From: Chondrinema litorale
GTDB taxonomy: Bacteria; Bacteroidota; Bacteroidia; Cytophagales; Flammeovirgaceae
Length of the DNA: 64,000 nt
Assembly: GCF_026250525.1 (NCBI RefSeq)
Contig: NZ_CP111045.1
Span: 1 to 64,000 of the forward strand
Direction of reading: 5' to 3'
Positions 46,984 through 56,984 of this stretch are shown piece after piece. How positions within the stretch are numbered: position 1 is the stretch's first letter; each line of letters starts with the position of its first letter. The notes under the pieces are model-generated. The model was not told the DNA's origin. It saw only the letters and a program-made list of their open reading frames with translations, and did not search any database. Both the position numbers and the translations under genes were made by a program.

Positions 46984-47490
46984 ATGAAAGAAACTTCTGA
47001 ACAGTGGTATAAAGAATGGCAAGCGAAAAAGTCATCAGTTAAAAAGCAGAACAAAAAGTTTATTAATAAACTTGCTCAACACAAAGGCAAGCGACTAGAT
47101 GTTTTCGCAGATGAAATTGACGAAAGAACTTTTAAGAAAGTAGATTGCCTCCAATGTGCCAATTGTTGCAGTAGCATTCCGCCCATAGTAAATAATACAG
47201 ATGTAAATAGAATTGCCAAACACTTGGGCATGAAACCTCAAGAGTTTGAAGATACTTATCTGATGATAGACGAAGATCAAGATAAGGTAATGAAAACGAC
47301 ACCTTGTACTTTTTTGCAAGAAGATAATATGTGTTCGATTTACGAAGTGAGACCCAAAGCCTGCCGAGAATATCCGCATACGGGGAGTCAAGAGTTTTCG
47401 AAAAATTTACATTTGCATGCACCAAATACTTTCTACTGCCCTGCTGTTTTTCACATTTTGGAAGAGATGAAAAAAAACATTCCAGTTTGA
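46984..47490 (+). CDS. YkgJ-family CxxCxxCC cysteine-cluster protein
   Basis: This 168-residue protein has the conserved cluster CLQCANCCSSIPP, then PCTFLQEDNMCSIYEVRPKA and CREYPHTG, and a last Cys in FYCPAVFH. These residues define the putative zinc- or iron-chelating family PF03692. Function unknown. It stands alone between two divergent or distant neighbours. Confidence 0.88.
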   Translation: MKETSEQWYKEWQAKKSSVKKQNKKFINKLAQHKGKRLDVFADEIDERTFKKVDCLQCANCCSSIPPIVNNTDVNRIAKHLGMKPQEFEDTYLMIDEDQDKVMKTTPCTFLQEDNMCSIYEVRPKACREYPHTGSQEFSKNLHLHAPNTFYCPAVFHILEEMKKNIPV

Positions 47491-47822
47491 TTTACCATAA
47501 TAAATAATAAAATTTGTTTAGTCTTATGGGAAAATAAGTGTTATTTTAACACTTAAATATAGACGAAGGAAAATTTCTATGAAATTGACCATTAATACAG
47601 CTTTTTTACTAATAGTACTACTTCGCGATAATTTTAGCAATGCAGATTAATTTTCTATTTTGCCTGTTGGTATATTTCCTCAAAATACCAAAACAAAATC
47701 CTCCAAGTATCTATTCATTAGTAAAAGCTTAAATTATGGTGGTTAGCCTGTTTTTTCAGAGGTTAGCAGAACACTTTTATAGACTTATTTCAACAGAACT
47801 TTTTAAACAGATTTTAATAAAT
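47491..47822 (+). other. Intergenic region and leader of the epimerase gene
   Basis: This 332-bp stretch lies between two plus-strand genes. The last 87 nt are open in frame with the epimerase gene, but they encode a sequence without signal-peptide character and are read here as leader. No promoter or RNA structure is clear. Confidence 0.5.
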
Positions 47823-49019
47823 ATGGAAAAACAAACAATTGAAGTGATGCATTTTCTGAAACTGGTAAAAACATGGGCTGTTTTTGCAGGACTATTAGCT
47901 TTAACTGTTTTTTCTAGTTGCCAAAAAGAAAGCACTGAAGAAACTACCAAGGAGTTGTCGGAAATGGATAAACTTAAACTTGCCTTTAAAGACACAATAA
48001 ACGATCAACCAAACGAACTTTATGTTTTAGAGAATAAAAATGGAATGGTAGTTACGATTACCAATTACGGTGCTCGTATTGTAAGTATTAATGTTCCAGA
48101 TAAAAATGGCGATACTTTAGATGTGGCTTTAGGTTACAATTCATTAAAAGAATATACTGGGTCAGATCAGTTTTACTATGGTTCTATTATCGGTAGATAT
48201 GGAAACAGAATTGATGAAGGCAGATTTGAGTTAGATGGCGAAACTTACGAGTTGGCTCAAAACAACGGCCCAAATGCATTGCATGGTGGCCCGGGGGGGT
48301 TCCATAATGTAATGTGGAGGTTAGATAAAGAATCTGGCAATTCAGTTACTTTAAAATATCGTTCACCAGATATGGAAGAAGGTTACCCAGGTAATTTAGA
48401 TGTAGTTGTAAGTTACACACTAACTGATGACAACGCCATTGACATTGCTTACGAAGCAACTACTGATAAAAAGACAGTATTGAACATCACAAACCATTCA
48501 TTCTTTAACTTAAAAGGTGAAGCGAATGACGATATTAATGACCATGTTTTACAAATTATGGCAGATCAATTTACTCCGGTAGATTCAACTTTAATTCCAT
48601 TAGGTGCAGGTAAAGATGTAACTGGCACTCCTTTCGACTTTAGAGAACCAACTGCTATTGGAGCAAGAATTGAAGAAGAAGATGAGCAATTAAAAATTGG
48701 AAATGGTTACGATCATAACTTTATCTTAAACAAAGGAATTACCGAAACGCCTGAAAAAATAGCGACAGTTTATGCACCAACTACAGGTGTAGAAATGGAA
48801 GTATTTACAACTGAACCAGCTGTACAATTTTACGGTGGTAACTTTATGGATAGCGATAAAGGTAAAAGTGGAGTGTATGTTTTTAGAGGCGCTTTCTGTT
48901 TAGAAACACAGCACTACCCAGATAGCCCTAACCATCCTGATTACCCAACTACTGAGTTAGACTCTGGTCAGGTTTGGAAATCTGAAACAAGTTACAAGTT
49001 TGGAATCCATGCGCAATAA
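47823..49019 (+). CDS. Aldose 1-epimerase (mutarotase) lipoprotein
   Basis: From the ATG at 47823 the protein has 398 residues with a lipobox (LTVFSSC). GalM-type motifs: NYGARIVSINVPDKNGDTLD, FYYGSIIGRYGNRI, NALHGGPGGFHNVMW (His), ITNHSFFNLKGE (catalytic His), and AVQFYGGNF with C-terminal EGxY-like glutamate region (CLETQHYPDSPNHPDYP). It interconverts alpha and beta anomers of aldoses. A surface- or periplasm-anchored mutarotase would act on sugars released by the nearby glycosidases. It ends at a strong terminator. Confidence 0.93.
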   Translation: MEKQTIEVMHFLKLVKTWAVFAGLLALTVFSSCQKESTEETTKELSEMDKLKLAFKDTINDQPNELYVLENKNGMVVTITNYGARIVSINVPDKNGDTLDVALGYNSLKEYTGSDQFYYGSIIGRYGNRIDEGRFELDGETYELAQNNGPNALHGGPGGFHNVMWRLDKESGNSVTLKYRSPDMEEGYPGNLDVVVSYTLTDDNAIDIAYEATTDKKTVLNITNHSFFNLKGEANDDINDHVLQIMADQFTPVDSTLIPLGAGKDVTGTPFDFREPTAIGARIEEEDEQLKIGNGYDHNFILNKGITETPEKIATVYAPTTGVEMEVFTTEPAVQFYGGNFMDSDKGKSGVYVFRGAFCLETQHYPDSPNHPDYPTTELDSGQVWKSETSYKFGIHAQ

Positions 49020-49044
49020 GCATTATATAATATAGAGAATTTTA

Positions 49045-49075
49045 AAAGCCCTGTTTTGCAGGGCTTTCTTTTTTT
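49045..49075 (+). terminator. Rho-independent terminator of the epimerase gene
   Basis: AAAGCCCTG (49045-49053), loop of 5, CAGGGCTTT (49059-49067), then CTTTTTTTT. Confidence 0.9.
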
Positions 49076-49164
49076 GTAATCACCTTGCTGAACATGACAG
49101 AGATTAGCTGAATTTTTTGTAATATGCTCATTCTATTTTTTTAATATGTAAATGAAGATAATCT

Positions 49165-50787
49165 ATGAAGCTACAACTCTCTGTACTTTCACTAATTTAC
49201 TTGTTGGCTGTTGCCAGTTGCCAGCAAGGAGCACAGCAAATAGCGGAAGAAGAAAAGCCCAAAAGACCTAATATTGTTTTTATGATGTCTGATGACCACG
49301 CATATCAGGCGATTAGTGCTTATTCTAATAAACTCATAGAGACTCCTAACATCGATCGAATTGCCAAAGAAGGAATGTTGTTTACCAATGCATGTGTGAC
49401 CAACTCAATTTGTGCGCCATCTCGTGCAACTATTTTAACAGGCAAGCACACCCATATTCATGGTAAAATTGATAACCGTTTTCCATTCGATACTACGCAG
49501 GTTACATTTCCTCAATTACTTCAAAAAGCAGGTTACCAAACTGCCATGTTTGGTAAGTTACACTTTGGCAATAATCCTAAGGGAATTGATGAATTTAAGA
49601 TTCTTCCCGGTCAAGGTCAGTATTACAATCCTAAGTTTTTCACCAACACAGGAGACACAACCATTACCGGTTATGTAACCGATATTATTACCGACCTTAC
49701 TATTGATTGGCTTGATAACCGAAGAGATGAAGAAAAGCCATTTACCTTATTCTATTTACACAAAGCACCACACAGAGAGTGGTTACCTGCCGAAAGACAT
49801 TATAAAGAATACATCAACAAAACTTTTCCTGAGCCACCAACTTTGTTCGATGATTATGCCAACAGGGGTTCAGCAGCTAAAGAAGCTGAAATGAATTTAT
49901 TAAAGCATATGAACTGGGCAGGCGATTCTAAAATTGAACCAGAGATTATGGAAGAGTTGGGCATTGAAGAACCATCTAGTTGGGGGATTAATGCGCATGT
50001 GGGTCAGATGAAACGCTTTACCGAAGAGCAAAGAAAAGCTTGGTATACGGTATATGGCCCAATGAATGAGGAGTTCAAAAAGAACTACCCGAATATGACG
50101 GATGAGGAAAAAATGAAATGGCGTTACCAACGCTATATGCAAGATTACTTGGCTTGTATCGAAGCAGTAGATGAAAATGTGGGTAGATTATTAGATTATT
50201 TGGAAGCGAACGGATTAAAAGAGAATACACTCATAGTTTATACTTCTGATCAAGGATTCTATTTAGGAGAACATGGTTGGTTTGATAAGCGATTTATCTA
50301 CGATGAATCTTTTAAGACACCTCTAATAGTAAGTTGGCCGGGACAAGTTGAAGCTGGTTCAAAATCTGATATTATGGTGCAGAACCTCGACTTTGCCCAA
50401 ACGCTATTAGATGCAGCAGGAGTAGAAGCACCAGCAGACATGCAAGGTGAAAGCTTGATACCTATATTAAAAGGCGAAACAGAAAATTGGAATAGAGATG
50501 CAGTGTATTATCACTATTATGAATACCCTGCAATCCATATGGTGAAGAGACATTATGGAATTGTAACCAAAGAATACAAAATGGCTCATTTCTATTATGA
50601 TGTGGATGAATGGGAATTATACGACCGACTAAAAGACCCTCAAGAATTAAATAATGTATATGCTGATCCAGCTTATGCCGATGTGGTAAAAGAGCTTAAA
50701 GAAAAGCTGGCAGAGTTAAGAGTTCAGTATAAAGATTCTGAAGAATTAGACCAGAAATACATCGATATGTACAATCAAGAAAACTAG
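49165..50787 (+). CDS. Sulfatase (S1 family) lipoprotein, duplicate A
   Basis: This 540-residue lipoprotein (LAVASC lipobox) has NIVFMMSDDHAYQAISAY, the formylglycine motif SICAPSRATILTG (Cys at about 83), KLHFGNNPKGIDEFKILPGQ and TSDQGFYLGEHGWFDKR. It is nearly identical to the sulfatase at 56985 for most of its length, with divergence concentrated around residues 240-290. It lies upstream of the second susC/susD pair. Removal of sulfate esters from an imported or surface-bound polysaccharide is expected; the position of the sulfate and the sugar are not known. Confidence 0.95.
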   Translation: MKLQLSVLSLIYLLAVASCQQGAQQIAEEEKPKRPNIVFMMSDDHAYQAISAYSNKLIETPNIDRIAKEGMLFTNACVTNSICAPSRATILTGKHTHIHGKIDNRFPFDTTQVTFPQLLQKAGYQTAMFGKLHFGNNPKGIDEFKILPGQGQYYNPKFFTNTGDTTITGYVTDIITDLTIDWLDNRRDEEKPFTLFYLHKAPHREWLPAERHYKEYINKTFPEPPTLFDDYANRGSAAKEAEMNLLKHMNWAGDSKIEPEIMEELGIEEPSSWGINAHVGQMKRFTEEQRKAWYTVYGPMNEEFKKNYPNMTDEEKMKWRYQRYMQDYLACIEAVDENVGRLLDYLEANGLKENTLIVYTSDQGFYLGEHGWFDKRFIYDESFKTPLIVSWPGQVEAGSKSDIMVQNLDFAQTLLDAAGVEAPADMQGESLIPILKGETENWNRDAVYYHYYEYPAIHMVKRHYGIVTKEYKMAHFYYDVDEWELYDRLKDPQELNNVYADPAYADVVKELKEKLAELRVQYKDSEELDQKYIDMYNQEN

Positions 50788-50802
50788 TTCTAAAAAAAGT
50801 AT

Positions 50803-50844
50803 AATAACAAAAGGCTAATAATTTATTGTTAGCCTTTTGTTATT
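50803..50844 (+). terminator. Rho-independent terminator of sulfatase A
   Basis: AATAACAAAAGGCTAA (50803-50818) and TTAGCCTTTTGTTATT (50829-50844) form a perfect 16-bp stem, symmetric enough to work in both directions. Confidence 0.85.
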
Positions 50845-50928
50845 AATAAAGTCATATTCTATATCAAAAATCATCAAAAAACTTGATTATTTAGAATGGA
50901 AAAATATTAATATAACAATATATCAGTA

Positions 50929-50964
50929 TAACGATTTAGCGAAGCTATCGCTAATTAATTGTTA
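50929..50964. promoter_or_regulatory. Palindromic operator candidate upstream of susC
   Basis: TTAGCGA (50936-50942) and TCGCTAA (50948-50954) flank AGCTA, with outer TAAC (50929-50932) and GTTA (50961-50964). It ends 8 bp before the proposed -33 element of the susC promoter. A dimeric regulator site is plausible. Confidence 0.4.
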
Positions 50965-50971
50965 CAGATAT

Positions 50972-51003
50972 TTTGTTCGTTACACTTTGTTATTCTATCT
51001 TTA
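50972..51003 (+). promoter_or_regulatory. Possible Bacteroidota promoter for susC
   Basis: TTTG (50972-50975), a 20-bp spacer, then TATCTTTA (50996-51003), seven of eight matches to the Bacteroidota -7 box TAnnTTTG. This would give a leader of about 220 nt. The call rests on the match alone. Confidence 0.35.
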
Positions 51004-51231
51004 TTGAAATTTATGATCTGATGAGTGATATATAGACTGTTATAACAACGTCTTATACCAATAACTCACATTATACTTCTGATTCTCACATTAACAACAA
51101 CAAAATTAATTTTTTGTGACTACTTGTACTATCACTCCTTTTACTTAAAAAGGGGCTAATACACTATTATCATTTCTTAAATAATGGTTTAGGAAATGTT
51201 ATTTTTTATCAATTATTTAATATCAAAATTT

Positions 51232-54200
51232 ATGAGAAGATTATTACAATCGTCGCTATGCGTGATGCTGATTCTTGTTATGCATTTTGCTTACGCTCAA
51301 GACAAAGTAATTTCTGGAACTGTAACATCAGGCGTAGATCAATCTCCCTTACCAGGTGTAAACGTAGTAGTTAAAGGTACATCTATAGGTACAATTACAA
51401 ATGTAGATGGATACTTTAAAGTTAACGCACCAGAGACTGCAACAACATTAGTTTTTACCTACATTGGTTTTAAAACACAAGAAGTAGAAATAGGAAGTCA
51501 GACTGAATTTTCTATTGGTTTAGAAGAAGATGCCAAGCAACTATCAGAAGTAGTTGTTACAGCATTAGGTATAGAAAGAGAGGAAAGATCTTTAGGTTAT
51601 GCCACTCAGGGTATCGATGCTGAACCACTTTCACAAACCAGAGAGACAAACATTGTAAACTCTTTAGCTGGTAAAGTAGCAGGTGTACAGGTAACTGGTT
51701 CTGCTGGTAACTTCGGTGGTTCTTCTAGAATTGTGATTAGAGGTGTAAATTCAATCACTGGTAATAACAACCCACTGTTCGTAGTTGACGGTACTCCAAT
51801 TGACAACTCAAACTTTAACTCTACTGGTACTCAGAATGGTGGTGGTGGTACCGATTTCGGTAATGCTGCACAGGATATTAACCCTGATGATATTGCATCT
51901 ATGCAAGTACTAAAAGGACCTAGTGCTGCTGCACTTTACGGTTCAAGAGCTGCTAACGGTGTAATCTTAATCACTACTAAAAAAGGTAGCCAAAGAAAAG
52001 GTTTGGGTGTTAGCTTCAACATGGGTATGACAGCCAACTCTGTATTAATTTTACCAGACTACCAAAACGAATATGGTGGTGGTTATAAGCAAGAGTTTGA
52101 CTTATACGAAGGGGAGCCAGTAGTAAACTATGCAGCTGATGAAAGCTGGGGTCCAAGAATGGATGGCCAAATGGTAAGACAGTGGTATAGCTGGTACCCA
52201 GATGATCCAAACTACGGACAATTAACTCCATTCGTAGCTCACCCAGACAACATCAAAGATTTTTACGAAACTGGTTATACTCAAAACTATAACCTTGCTT
52301 TAGATGGAGGAAACGAGTCAAGTTCTTTCCGTATCTCAATGACACATATGAACCAAAAGGGTCATATTCCAAACAGTAAAATGGACAGAAACACGATCAA
52401 CTTTTCTGGTTCACATAAATTGAGCGATAAGTTTACTGCAAGTGCTAATGTAAACTATGTAAGAACAGATACACATGGTAGACCAAGTACTGGTTATGGT
52501 GCAGACCAAGGTAACGTAGTAACTAGTTACAACCAGTGGTTCCAAAGACAAGTTGATATGGAACAGTTGAAAAACTATAAAACTCCAGATGGAATCGACA
52601 GAACTTGGAACATCAGTAGCCCTACTAACCTTCGTCCGTTATACTGGGAAAACCCATACTGGGTATTATACGAAAGCCCTACTGAAGATTACAGAGAAAG
52701 AGTTTTTGGAAATGTATCTTTATCTTATGATATTACACCAGACCTAAAAGTATCTGGTTGGGCAAGAACAGACTTCTACACTGATAGAAGAGAAATGAAA
52801 ATTGCTGAAGGTTCAATTCCTCAGTCTAAATATTCTGAAGATGTAAGAACACTTAGTGAAAATAACTATGAGTTCTTAGCTCAGTATAACAAAAACTTAG
52901 GCGAGTCATTCTCAGTAGCTGTAAACTTAGGTGCTAACTCAAGAAGAGAAAAATACTACAGAAACTATGGCGCAACAACTGATGGTTTAAGTGTTCCAGG
53001 TTTTTACAGCTTAGAAGCTTCTACTGGTAGACCAGATATTACTGACTACTACTCAGAGAAAATTGTAAATAGTGTTTATGGTAGTGCCAACTTAGGTTAC
53101 AAAGATATGTTATACCTTGATATGTCTTTAAGAAACGACTGGTCTTCCACTCTTCCATCAGATAACAACTCTTACCTATATCCATCTGCTACTGCAAGCT
53201 TTGTGTTTTCTGAATTGCTAGGTGCACAAGATATTTTATCTTTCGGTAAAGTAAGAGCTGGTTGGGCACAAGTAGGTAACGATACTGATCCTTACAGATT
53301 AGAGAATGTATATACTAGCCAAAATAACTACGGTAGTCTTCCTGCTTTCTCAGTATCAGACGATCTTAACAATGCTGCTTTAGTACCAGAACAAACAACT
53401 TCTTACGAAGTAGGTATCGATTTACGATTCTTTACTGGTAGACTTGGTTTAGATGTTACTTACTACGACAATGTAACAACAGACCAAATTCTAGACCTTT
53501 CAGTACCTGCAGTAAGTGGTTACTCTAGAGCATTTGTAAACGCTGGTAAATTAACCAACAAAGGTTGGGAAGTAATGGTGAACGCTACAATCCTTAAAAT
53601 GCCAAGCAGCTTCCGTTGGGATATGAACTTTAACTGGGCAATGAACGACAACATGGTTGTTGAACTAGCAGAAGGATTAGACAACTATCAGTTAGCTAGC
53701 TGGGGACCTTCAGTTAACGCTAGAGTAGGAGAGCCTTACGGTACAATCGTAGCAGATGGTTATACTTACCACGAAAATGGCCAAAAGTTAGTTGACGAAG
53801 ATGGTTTTTATGTAAGAGAAACCAACAAAGTGATTGGTTCTGTTTTAGCTGACTACACTGGTGGTATCAGCAATACTTTCTCTTTCAAAGGAATTACTTT
53901 AAGTGGTTTAATTGACTTCCAAAAAGGTGGTACTGTTTACTCTACTACCAACAGATATGGTACTTACTCAGGTTTATTTGCTATAACAGCAGGTAACAAC
54001 GATAGAGGTACTCCTCAAAGAGATCCAGTAGAAGACAATGGTGGTTTTAGAGCCGATGGTGTTTTCGAAGATGGTACTCCTAACGATATCTATCTAGAGT
54101 CTCAGTCTTACTGGAAAGCTTTAAGAAACATTAGAGAAGAATTTGCTTACGATGCTAGCTTTGTAAAATTAAGAGAAGTTAGATTGTCTTTTGCTATTCC

Positions 54201-54396
54201 ATCTAAATGGGTTGACAAAACTCCTTTCCGTACAATCAACGCTTCACTTGTTGGTAGAAACTTGGCTATCCTTCATAAGAATATTCCTAACCTTGATCCA
54301 GAAGCTGGTTTAGGTTCTGGTAACATTCAAGGTTTTGAGAATGGTCAGCACCCAAGTGTAAGATCATATGGTTTTAACTTGAATTTCAAATTGTAA
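51232..54396 (+). CDS. SusC/RagA TonB-dependent receptor (second locus)
   Basis: From the ATG at 51232 the protein has 1,054 residues with a signal peptide (MRRLLQSSLCVMLILVMHFA). It starts with the carboxypeptidase-regulatory-like domain (SPLPGVNVVVKGTSIGTITN) and has no STN domain, unlike the first SusC, so it is not expected to signal through FecR. Plug motifs: EVVVTALGIEREERSLGYAT, SRIVIRGVNSITGNNNPLFV, AALYGSRAANGVILITTKKG. The barrel ends in NLNFKL. Asn- and Gly-rich coding with a clear preference for one codon set suggests high expression. It pairs with the SusD 90 bp downstream. Confidence 0.95.
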   Translation: MRRLLQSSLCVMLILVMHFAYAQDKVISGTVTSGVDQSPLPGVNVVVKGTSIGTITNVDGYFKVNAPETATTLVFTYIGFKTQEVEIGSQTEFSIGLEEDAKQLSEVVVTALGIEREERSLGYATQGIDAEPLSQTRETNIVNSLAGKVAGVQVTGSAGNFGGSSRIVIRGVNSITGNNNPLFVVDGTPIDNSNFNSTGTQNGGGGTDFGNAAQDINPDDIASMQVLKGPSAAALYGSRAANGVILITTKKGSQRKGLGVSFNMGMTANSVLILPDYQNEYGGGYKQEFDLYEGEPVVNYAADESWGPRMDGQMVRQWYSWYPDDPNYGQLTPFVAHPDNIKDFYETGYTQNYNLALDGGNESSSFRISMTHMNQKGHIPNSKMDRNTINFSGSHKLSDKFTASANVNYVRTDTHGRPSTGYGADQGNVVTSYNQWFQRQVDMEQLKNYKTPDGIDRTWNISSPTNLRPLYWENPYWVLYESPTEDYRERVFGNVSLSYDITPDLKVSGWARTDFYTDRREMKIAEGSIPQSKYSEDVRTLSENNYEFLAQYNKNLGESFSVAVNLGANSRREKYYRNYGATTDGLSVPGFYSLEASTGRPDITDYYSEKIVNSVYGSANLGYKDMLYLDMSLRNDWSSTLPSDNNSYLYPSATASFVFSELLGAQDILSFGKVRAGWAQVGNDTDPYRLENVYTSQNNYGSLPAFSVSDDLNNAALVPEQTTSYEVGIDLRFFTGRLGLDVTYYDNVTTDQILDLSVPAVSGYSRAFVNAGKLTNKGWEVMVNATILKMPSSFRWDMNFNWAMNDNMVVELAEGLDNYQLASWGPSVNARVGEPYGTIVADGYTYHENGQKLVDEDGFYVRETNKVIGSVLADYTGGISNTFSFKGITLSGLIDFQKGGTVYSTTNRYGTYSGLFAITAGNNDRGTPQRDPVEDNGGFRADGVFEDGTPNDIYLESQSYWKALRNIREEFAYDASFVKLREVRLSFAIPSKWVDKTPFRTINASLVGRNLAILHKNIPNLDPEAGLGSGNIQGFENGQHPSVRSYGFNLNFKL

Positions 54397-54486
54397 TAGC
54401 GATTACAATAGGCAGATTTTACCAATTGGTATTTGATGCCTGCGAAATTTTTAGGTCAATTATTAATAGATTATAATCATTTGAAT

Positions 54487-55938
54487 ATGAAACTATATAA
54501 TTATAAATATTTAATTCTTTCTGTACTGATAGCTTTGGGTGCTTGTACAGATAATTTTGAGGAAGCGAACACCAACCCAAACAACCCAACTGATGTACCT
54601 ACATCTTATTTAATGACCCAAGGCCAACGTGCTGCAACTACTTATATATTAAGTGTTGATTATTGGAATGAATACGGGGTGCACTATACACAGCAACTTT
54701 CTCAAACTCAGTATACAAGTATTACTAGATACGACACACCAGAGTCTAATTTCTCAGGTTGGTATTCTGGCCCATTGTCAGATTTCCAAAAGATTATTGA
54801 GTTAAATAGCGATGCAGAGGTAGCAGAATCTTATGCTAATTCTGGTAGTGCGAATAACCAAATTGCAGTTGCAAGAATAATGAAGGTATTATTGTTCCAA
54901 CACATTACAGATTTCTGGGGCGATATTCCATATTCTCAAGCATTAACTGGTTCAGATAACTTCCAACCTGGTTACGATGCGCAGTCTGATATTTATGCTG
55001 ATTTTGTAACTGAACTAAAAGAAGCGTCAGCTCAAATTGATGGTGGTCTTGGTGTACAAGGCGATATCTATTTTGATGGCGATATGGATGCTTGGAAAAA
55101 GTTTGCTAACTCATTATTAATGAGAGTTGGTATTAGAATGACAAACGTAAATCCTTCTTTAGCTCAAGATGCAATTACTTCTGCTTTGGCAAATGGTGTG
55201 TTTGAAAGCAATGATGATAATGCCTCTTATACTTATTTGTCTGATGCTAACAACTCAAACCCTTTGTACTATCACTTTAATGTAGATAGTAGAACTGATT
55301 ATGCAATTAGCGATATTTTAGTAGGAATGCTAAAAGATATAGACGATCCAAGACTTCCAATTTATGCAGATCCAGCAGAAGCTCCGACAGACCCTGCTGA
55401 TGTTTATATAGGTATGCCTTATGGAATTTCTGATGCAGATGCAGGTAGTATTACCAATGCCTCAATTTCTTTCCCAGGTTCTTCTATTAGACAAGCAACT
55501 TACCCTGGGTATATGATGACATACTCAGAGGTTTGCTTTATTAAAGCAGAAGCCGCTGAAAGAAGTTGGATAGAAGGGGATGCTGCTACATTCTATGAAG
55601 AAGGTATTACTGCTTCTATGGAACAATGGGGTGTAGCTTCTGATGACATTACTGCTTATTTAGCTCAACCAGAAGTTGCATATGATGGATTTGAATCTAT
55701 CGGGTACCAGAAATATTATGCTTTATACCTTACTGGTTTAGAAGCTTATGCTGAGTTTAGAAGAACTGGTTACCCAGAACTTTCACCAGCACCTGCTGCT
55801 ATTTTAGATGCTATTCCAAGAAGATTGCCATATCCACAAATTGAAAAAGATTTGAATGCTGAAAACTTAGATGCTGCTGTTTCTAGAATGGGTGGCGATT
55901 TGCATTCAACCAGAGTTTGGTGGGATGGAGGTAACTAA
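54487..55938 (+). CDS. SusD-like_2 family glycan-binding lipoprotein
   Basis: From the ATG at 54487 the protein has 483 residues with lipobox LIALGAC; the frame is open 18 codons upstream. The pattern TNPNNPTDVPTSYLMTQGQR, HYTQQLSQTQYTSITRYDTP, HITDFWGDIPYSQALTG, SLLMRVGIRMTN and RRTGYPELSPAPAAILDAIP, ending with RVWWDGGN, marks the SusD-like_2 subfamily, which differs from the SusD of the first locus. It binds the glycan on the cell surface and closes the SusC pore. Confidence 0.95.
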   Translation: MKLYNYKYLILSVLIALGACTDNFEEANTNPNNPTDVPTSYLMTQGQRAATTYILSVDYWNEYGVHYTQQLSQTQYTSITRYDTPESNFSGWYSGPLSDFQKIIELNSDAEVAESYANSGSANNQIAVARIMKVLLFQHITDFWGDIPYSQALTGSDNFQPGYDAQSDIYADFVTELKEASAQIDGGLGVQGDIYFDGDMDAWKKFANSLLMRVGIRMTNVNPSLAQDAITSALANGVFESNDDNASYTYLSDANNSNPLYYHFNVDSRTDYAISDILVGMLKDIDDPRLPIYADPAEAPTDPADVYIGMPYGISDADAGSITNASISFPGSSIRQATYPGYMMTYSEVCFIKAEAAERSWIEGDAATFYEEGITASMEQWGVASDDITAYLAQPEVAYDGFESIGYQKYYALYLTGLEAYAEFRRTGYPELSPAPAAILDAIPRRLPYPQIEKDLNAENLDAAVSRMGGDLHSTRVWWDGGN

Positions 55939-55965
55939 AAAATATAGTTAACACAATGAAAAGTG

Positions 55966-56001
55966 AAAAAGGTACTTTGTTGAAAAACAGAGTGCCTTTT
56001 T
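55966..56001 (+). terminator. Terminator after SusD
   Basis: AAAAAGGTACTTT (55966-55978) pairs with AGAGTGCCTTTTT (55989-56001) with two G-U pairs; the stem has its own terminal T tract. Confidence 0.7.
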
Positions 56002-56035
56002 AGTAATTTCTGATTATTAAAACTCATCTAGTATT

Positions 56036-56776
56036 ATGAAGTTAGTTCAAATTAATTTTATCCTATTTATTATCTATATATGTGCTACACCTTCTTATTC
56101 CCAAATTGCAAAGGCTTACCGTTTTGCTTTTAACCCCACGGGAGAATCGACCGCAATTACAGATTTTCACGATCCGAATGTAAATAACCTAGATGGCTCT
56201 CCATACTATTCTGAAACTAATGAGTGGCAGAATGGACTGATCTATTTTGATGATGCAGAAGCGCCAGAGCATACACTTCTGCGATATAATCTTATGTCTG
56301 ATTTAGTAGAGGTAAAAATGGCACAAGATTCTTTTTTCTTAGATAACTCCAAGATTCATAAATTTAAAATAATTGATGAAAACGGAGAGTATTCGCTTTA
56401 CTTCCAAAATGGTTTTACCTCATCTGACAACAACATTAAAAAGAACAACTATTTTGAAATCTTATACACAGGTAAATCTAAATTGGTAGTAGATTATCAG
56501 TCTGAAATTAAAGTGGCAGATACCTCATTTGGCGCTACCAGAGCGATGGCTTCTAGTGGAGCAACACCACGAGATAAAATCGTACACAAGAAAGTTTACT
56601 ATTTATACAAGCCAGACGGAATACTCTACAAGTTACCCTTAAAGAAGAAGAATTTTCTGGAAGAGATGGGTGCTAAACAAGATGAGATATCCAGTTACTT
56701 AAAAGAGAATAAATATAAGATTAGCAATCCAGAAGACTTAGTAGAAGTAATTTCTTACTACGATACATTGTTGTAA
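56036..56776 (+). CDS. Secreted protein of unknown function
   Basis: This 246-residue protein has a signal peptide (FIIYICATPSYSQ) and a mature region of beta-rich character (YRFAFNPTGESTAITDFHDP, WQNGLIYFDDAEAPEHTLLR, NLMSDLVEVKMAQDSFFLDN, HKKVYYLYKPDGILYKLP). I know no family for it. It lies between the SusD terminator and the second sulfatase on the same strand, so a link to the glycan locus is possible by position only. Confidence 0.65.
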   Translation: MKLVQINFILFIIYICATPSYSQIAKAYRFAFNPTGESTAITDFHDPNVNNLDGSPYYSETNEWQNGLIYFDDAEAPEHTLLRYNLMSDLVEVKMAQDSFFLDNSKIHKFKIIDENGEYSLYFQNGFTSSDNNIKKNNYFEILYTGKSKLVVDYQSEIKVADTSFGATRAMASSGATPRDKIVHKKVYYLYKPDGILYKLPLKKKNFLEEMGAKQDEISSYLKENKYKISNPEDLVEVISYYDTLL

Positions 56777-56809
56777 AAGAATCATCTAATAGATCATAAT
56801 CTAATATTT

Positions 56810-56838
56810 AGGTTGGCAACATCATGTCAACCTTTTTT
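56810..56838 (+). terminator. Rho-independent terminator
   Basis: AGGTTGGCA (56810-56818 region) pairs with TGTCAACCT (56825-56833), followed by a run of T. It ends the unknown secreted-protein gene. Confidence 0.8.
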
Positions 56839-56984
56839 AAAATGCCCGATTTGAAACTTTGGTAACAAAATATTCACCTCCGGTTTTGTTTACCTCCTTC
56901 CCATTATCATTTCTAAGCTTTTTGTAGTAAAATTAATGATACATCTAATTGAAACCATTGTATCAAATCTCGAAGCTTAAGTTT

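Larger units (their letters stand above)
50845..51231 (+). other. Long leader region of the second susC
   Basis: Apart from the terminator, palindrome and possible promoter, this AT-rich stretch has no gene. In-frame codons upstream of the ATG at 51232 (from 51196) are open but do not look like signal peptide. A long leader leaves room for post-transcriptional control, as is known for some susC genes; no specific element is seen. Confidence 0.45.

Noticed and set aside
47736..47822. Upstream start for the aldose 1-epimerase
   Set aside because: The in-frame upstream codons would place 29 charged and aromatic residues before the lipoprotein signal, which would then not be recognised.
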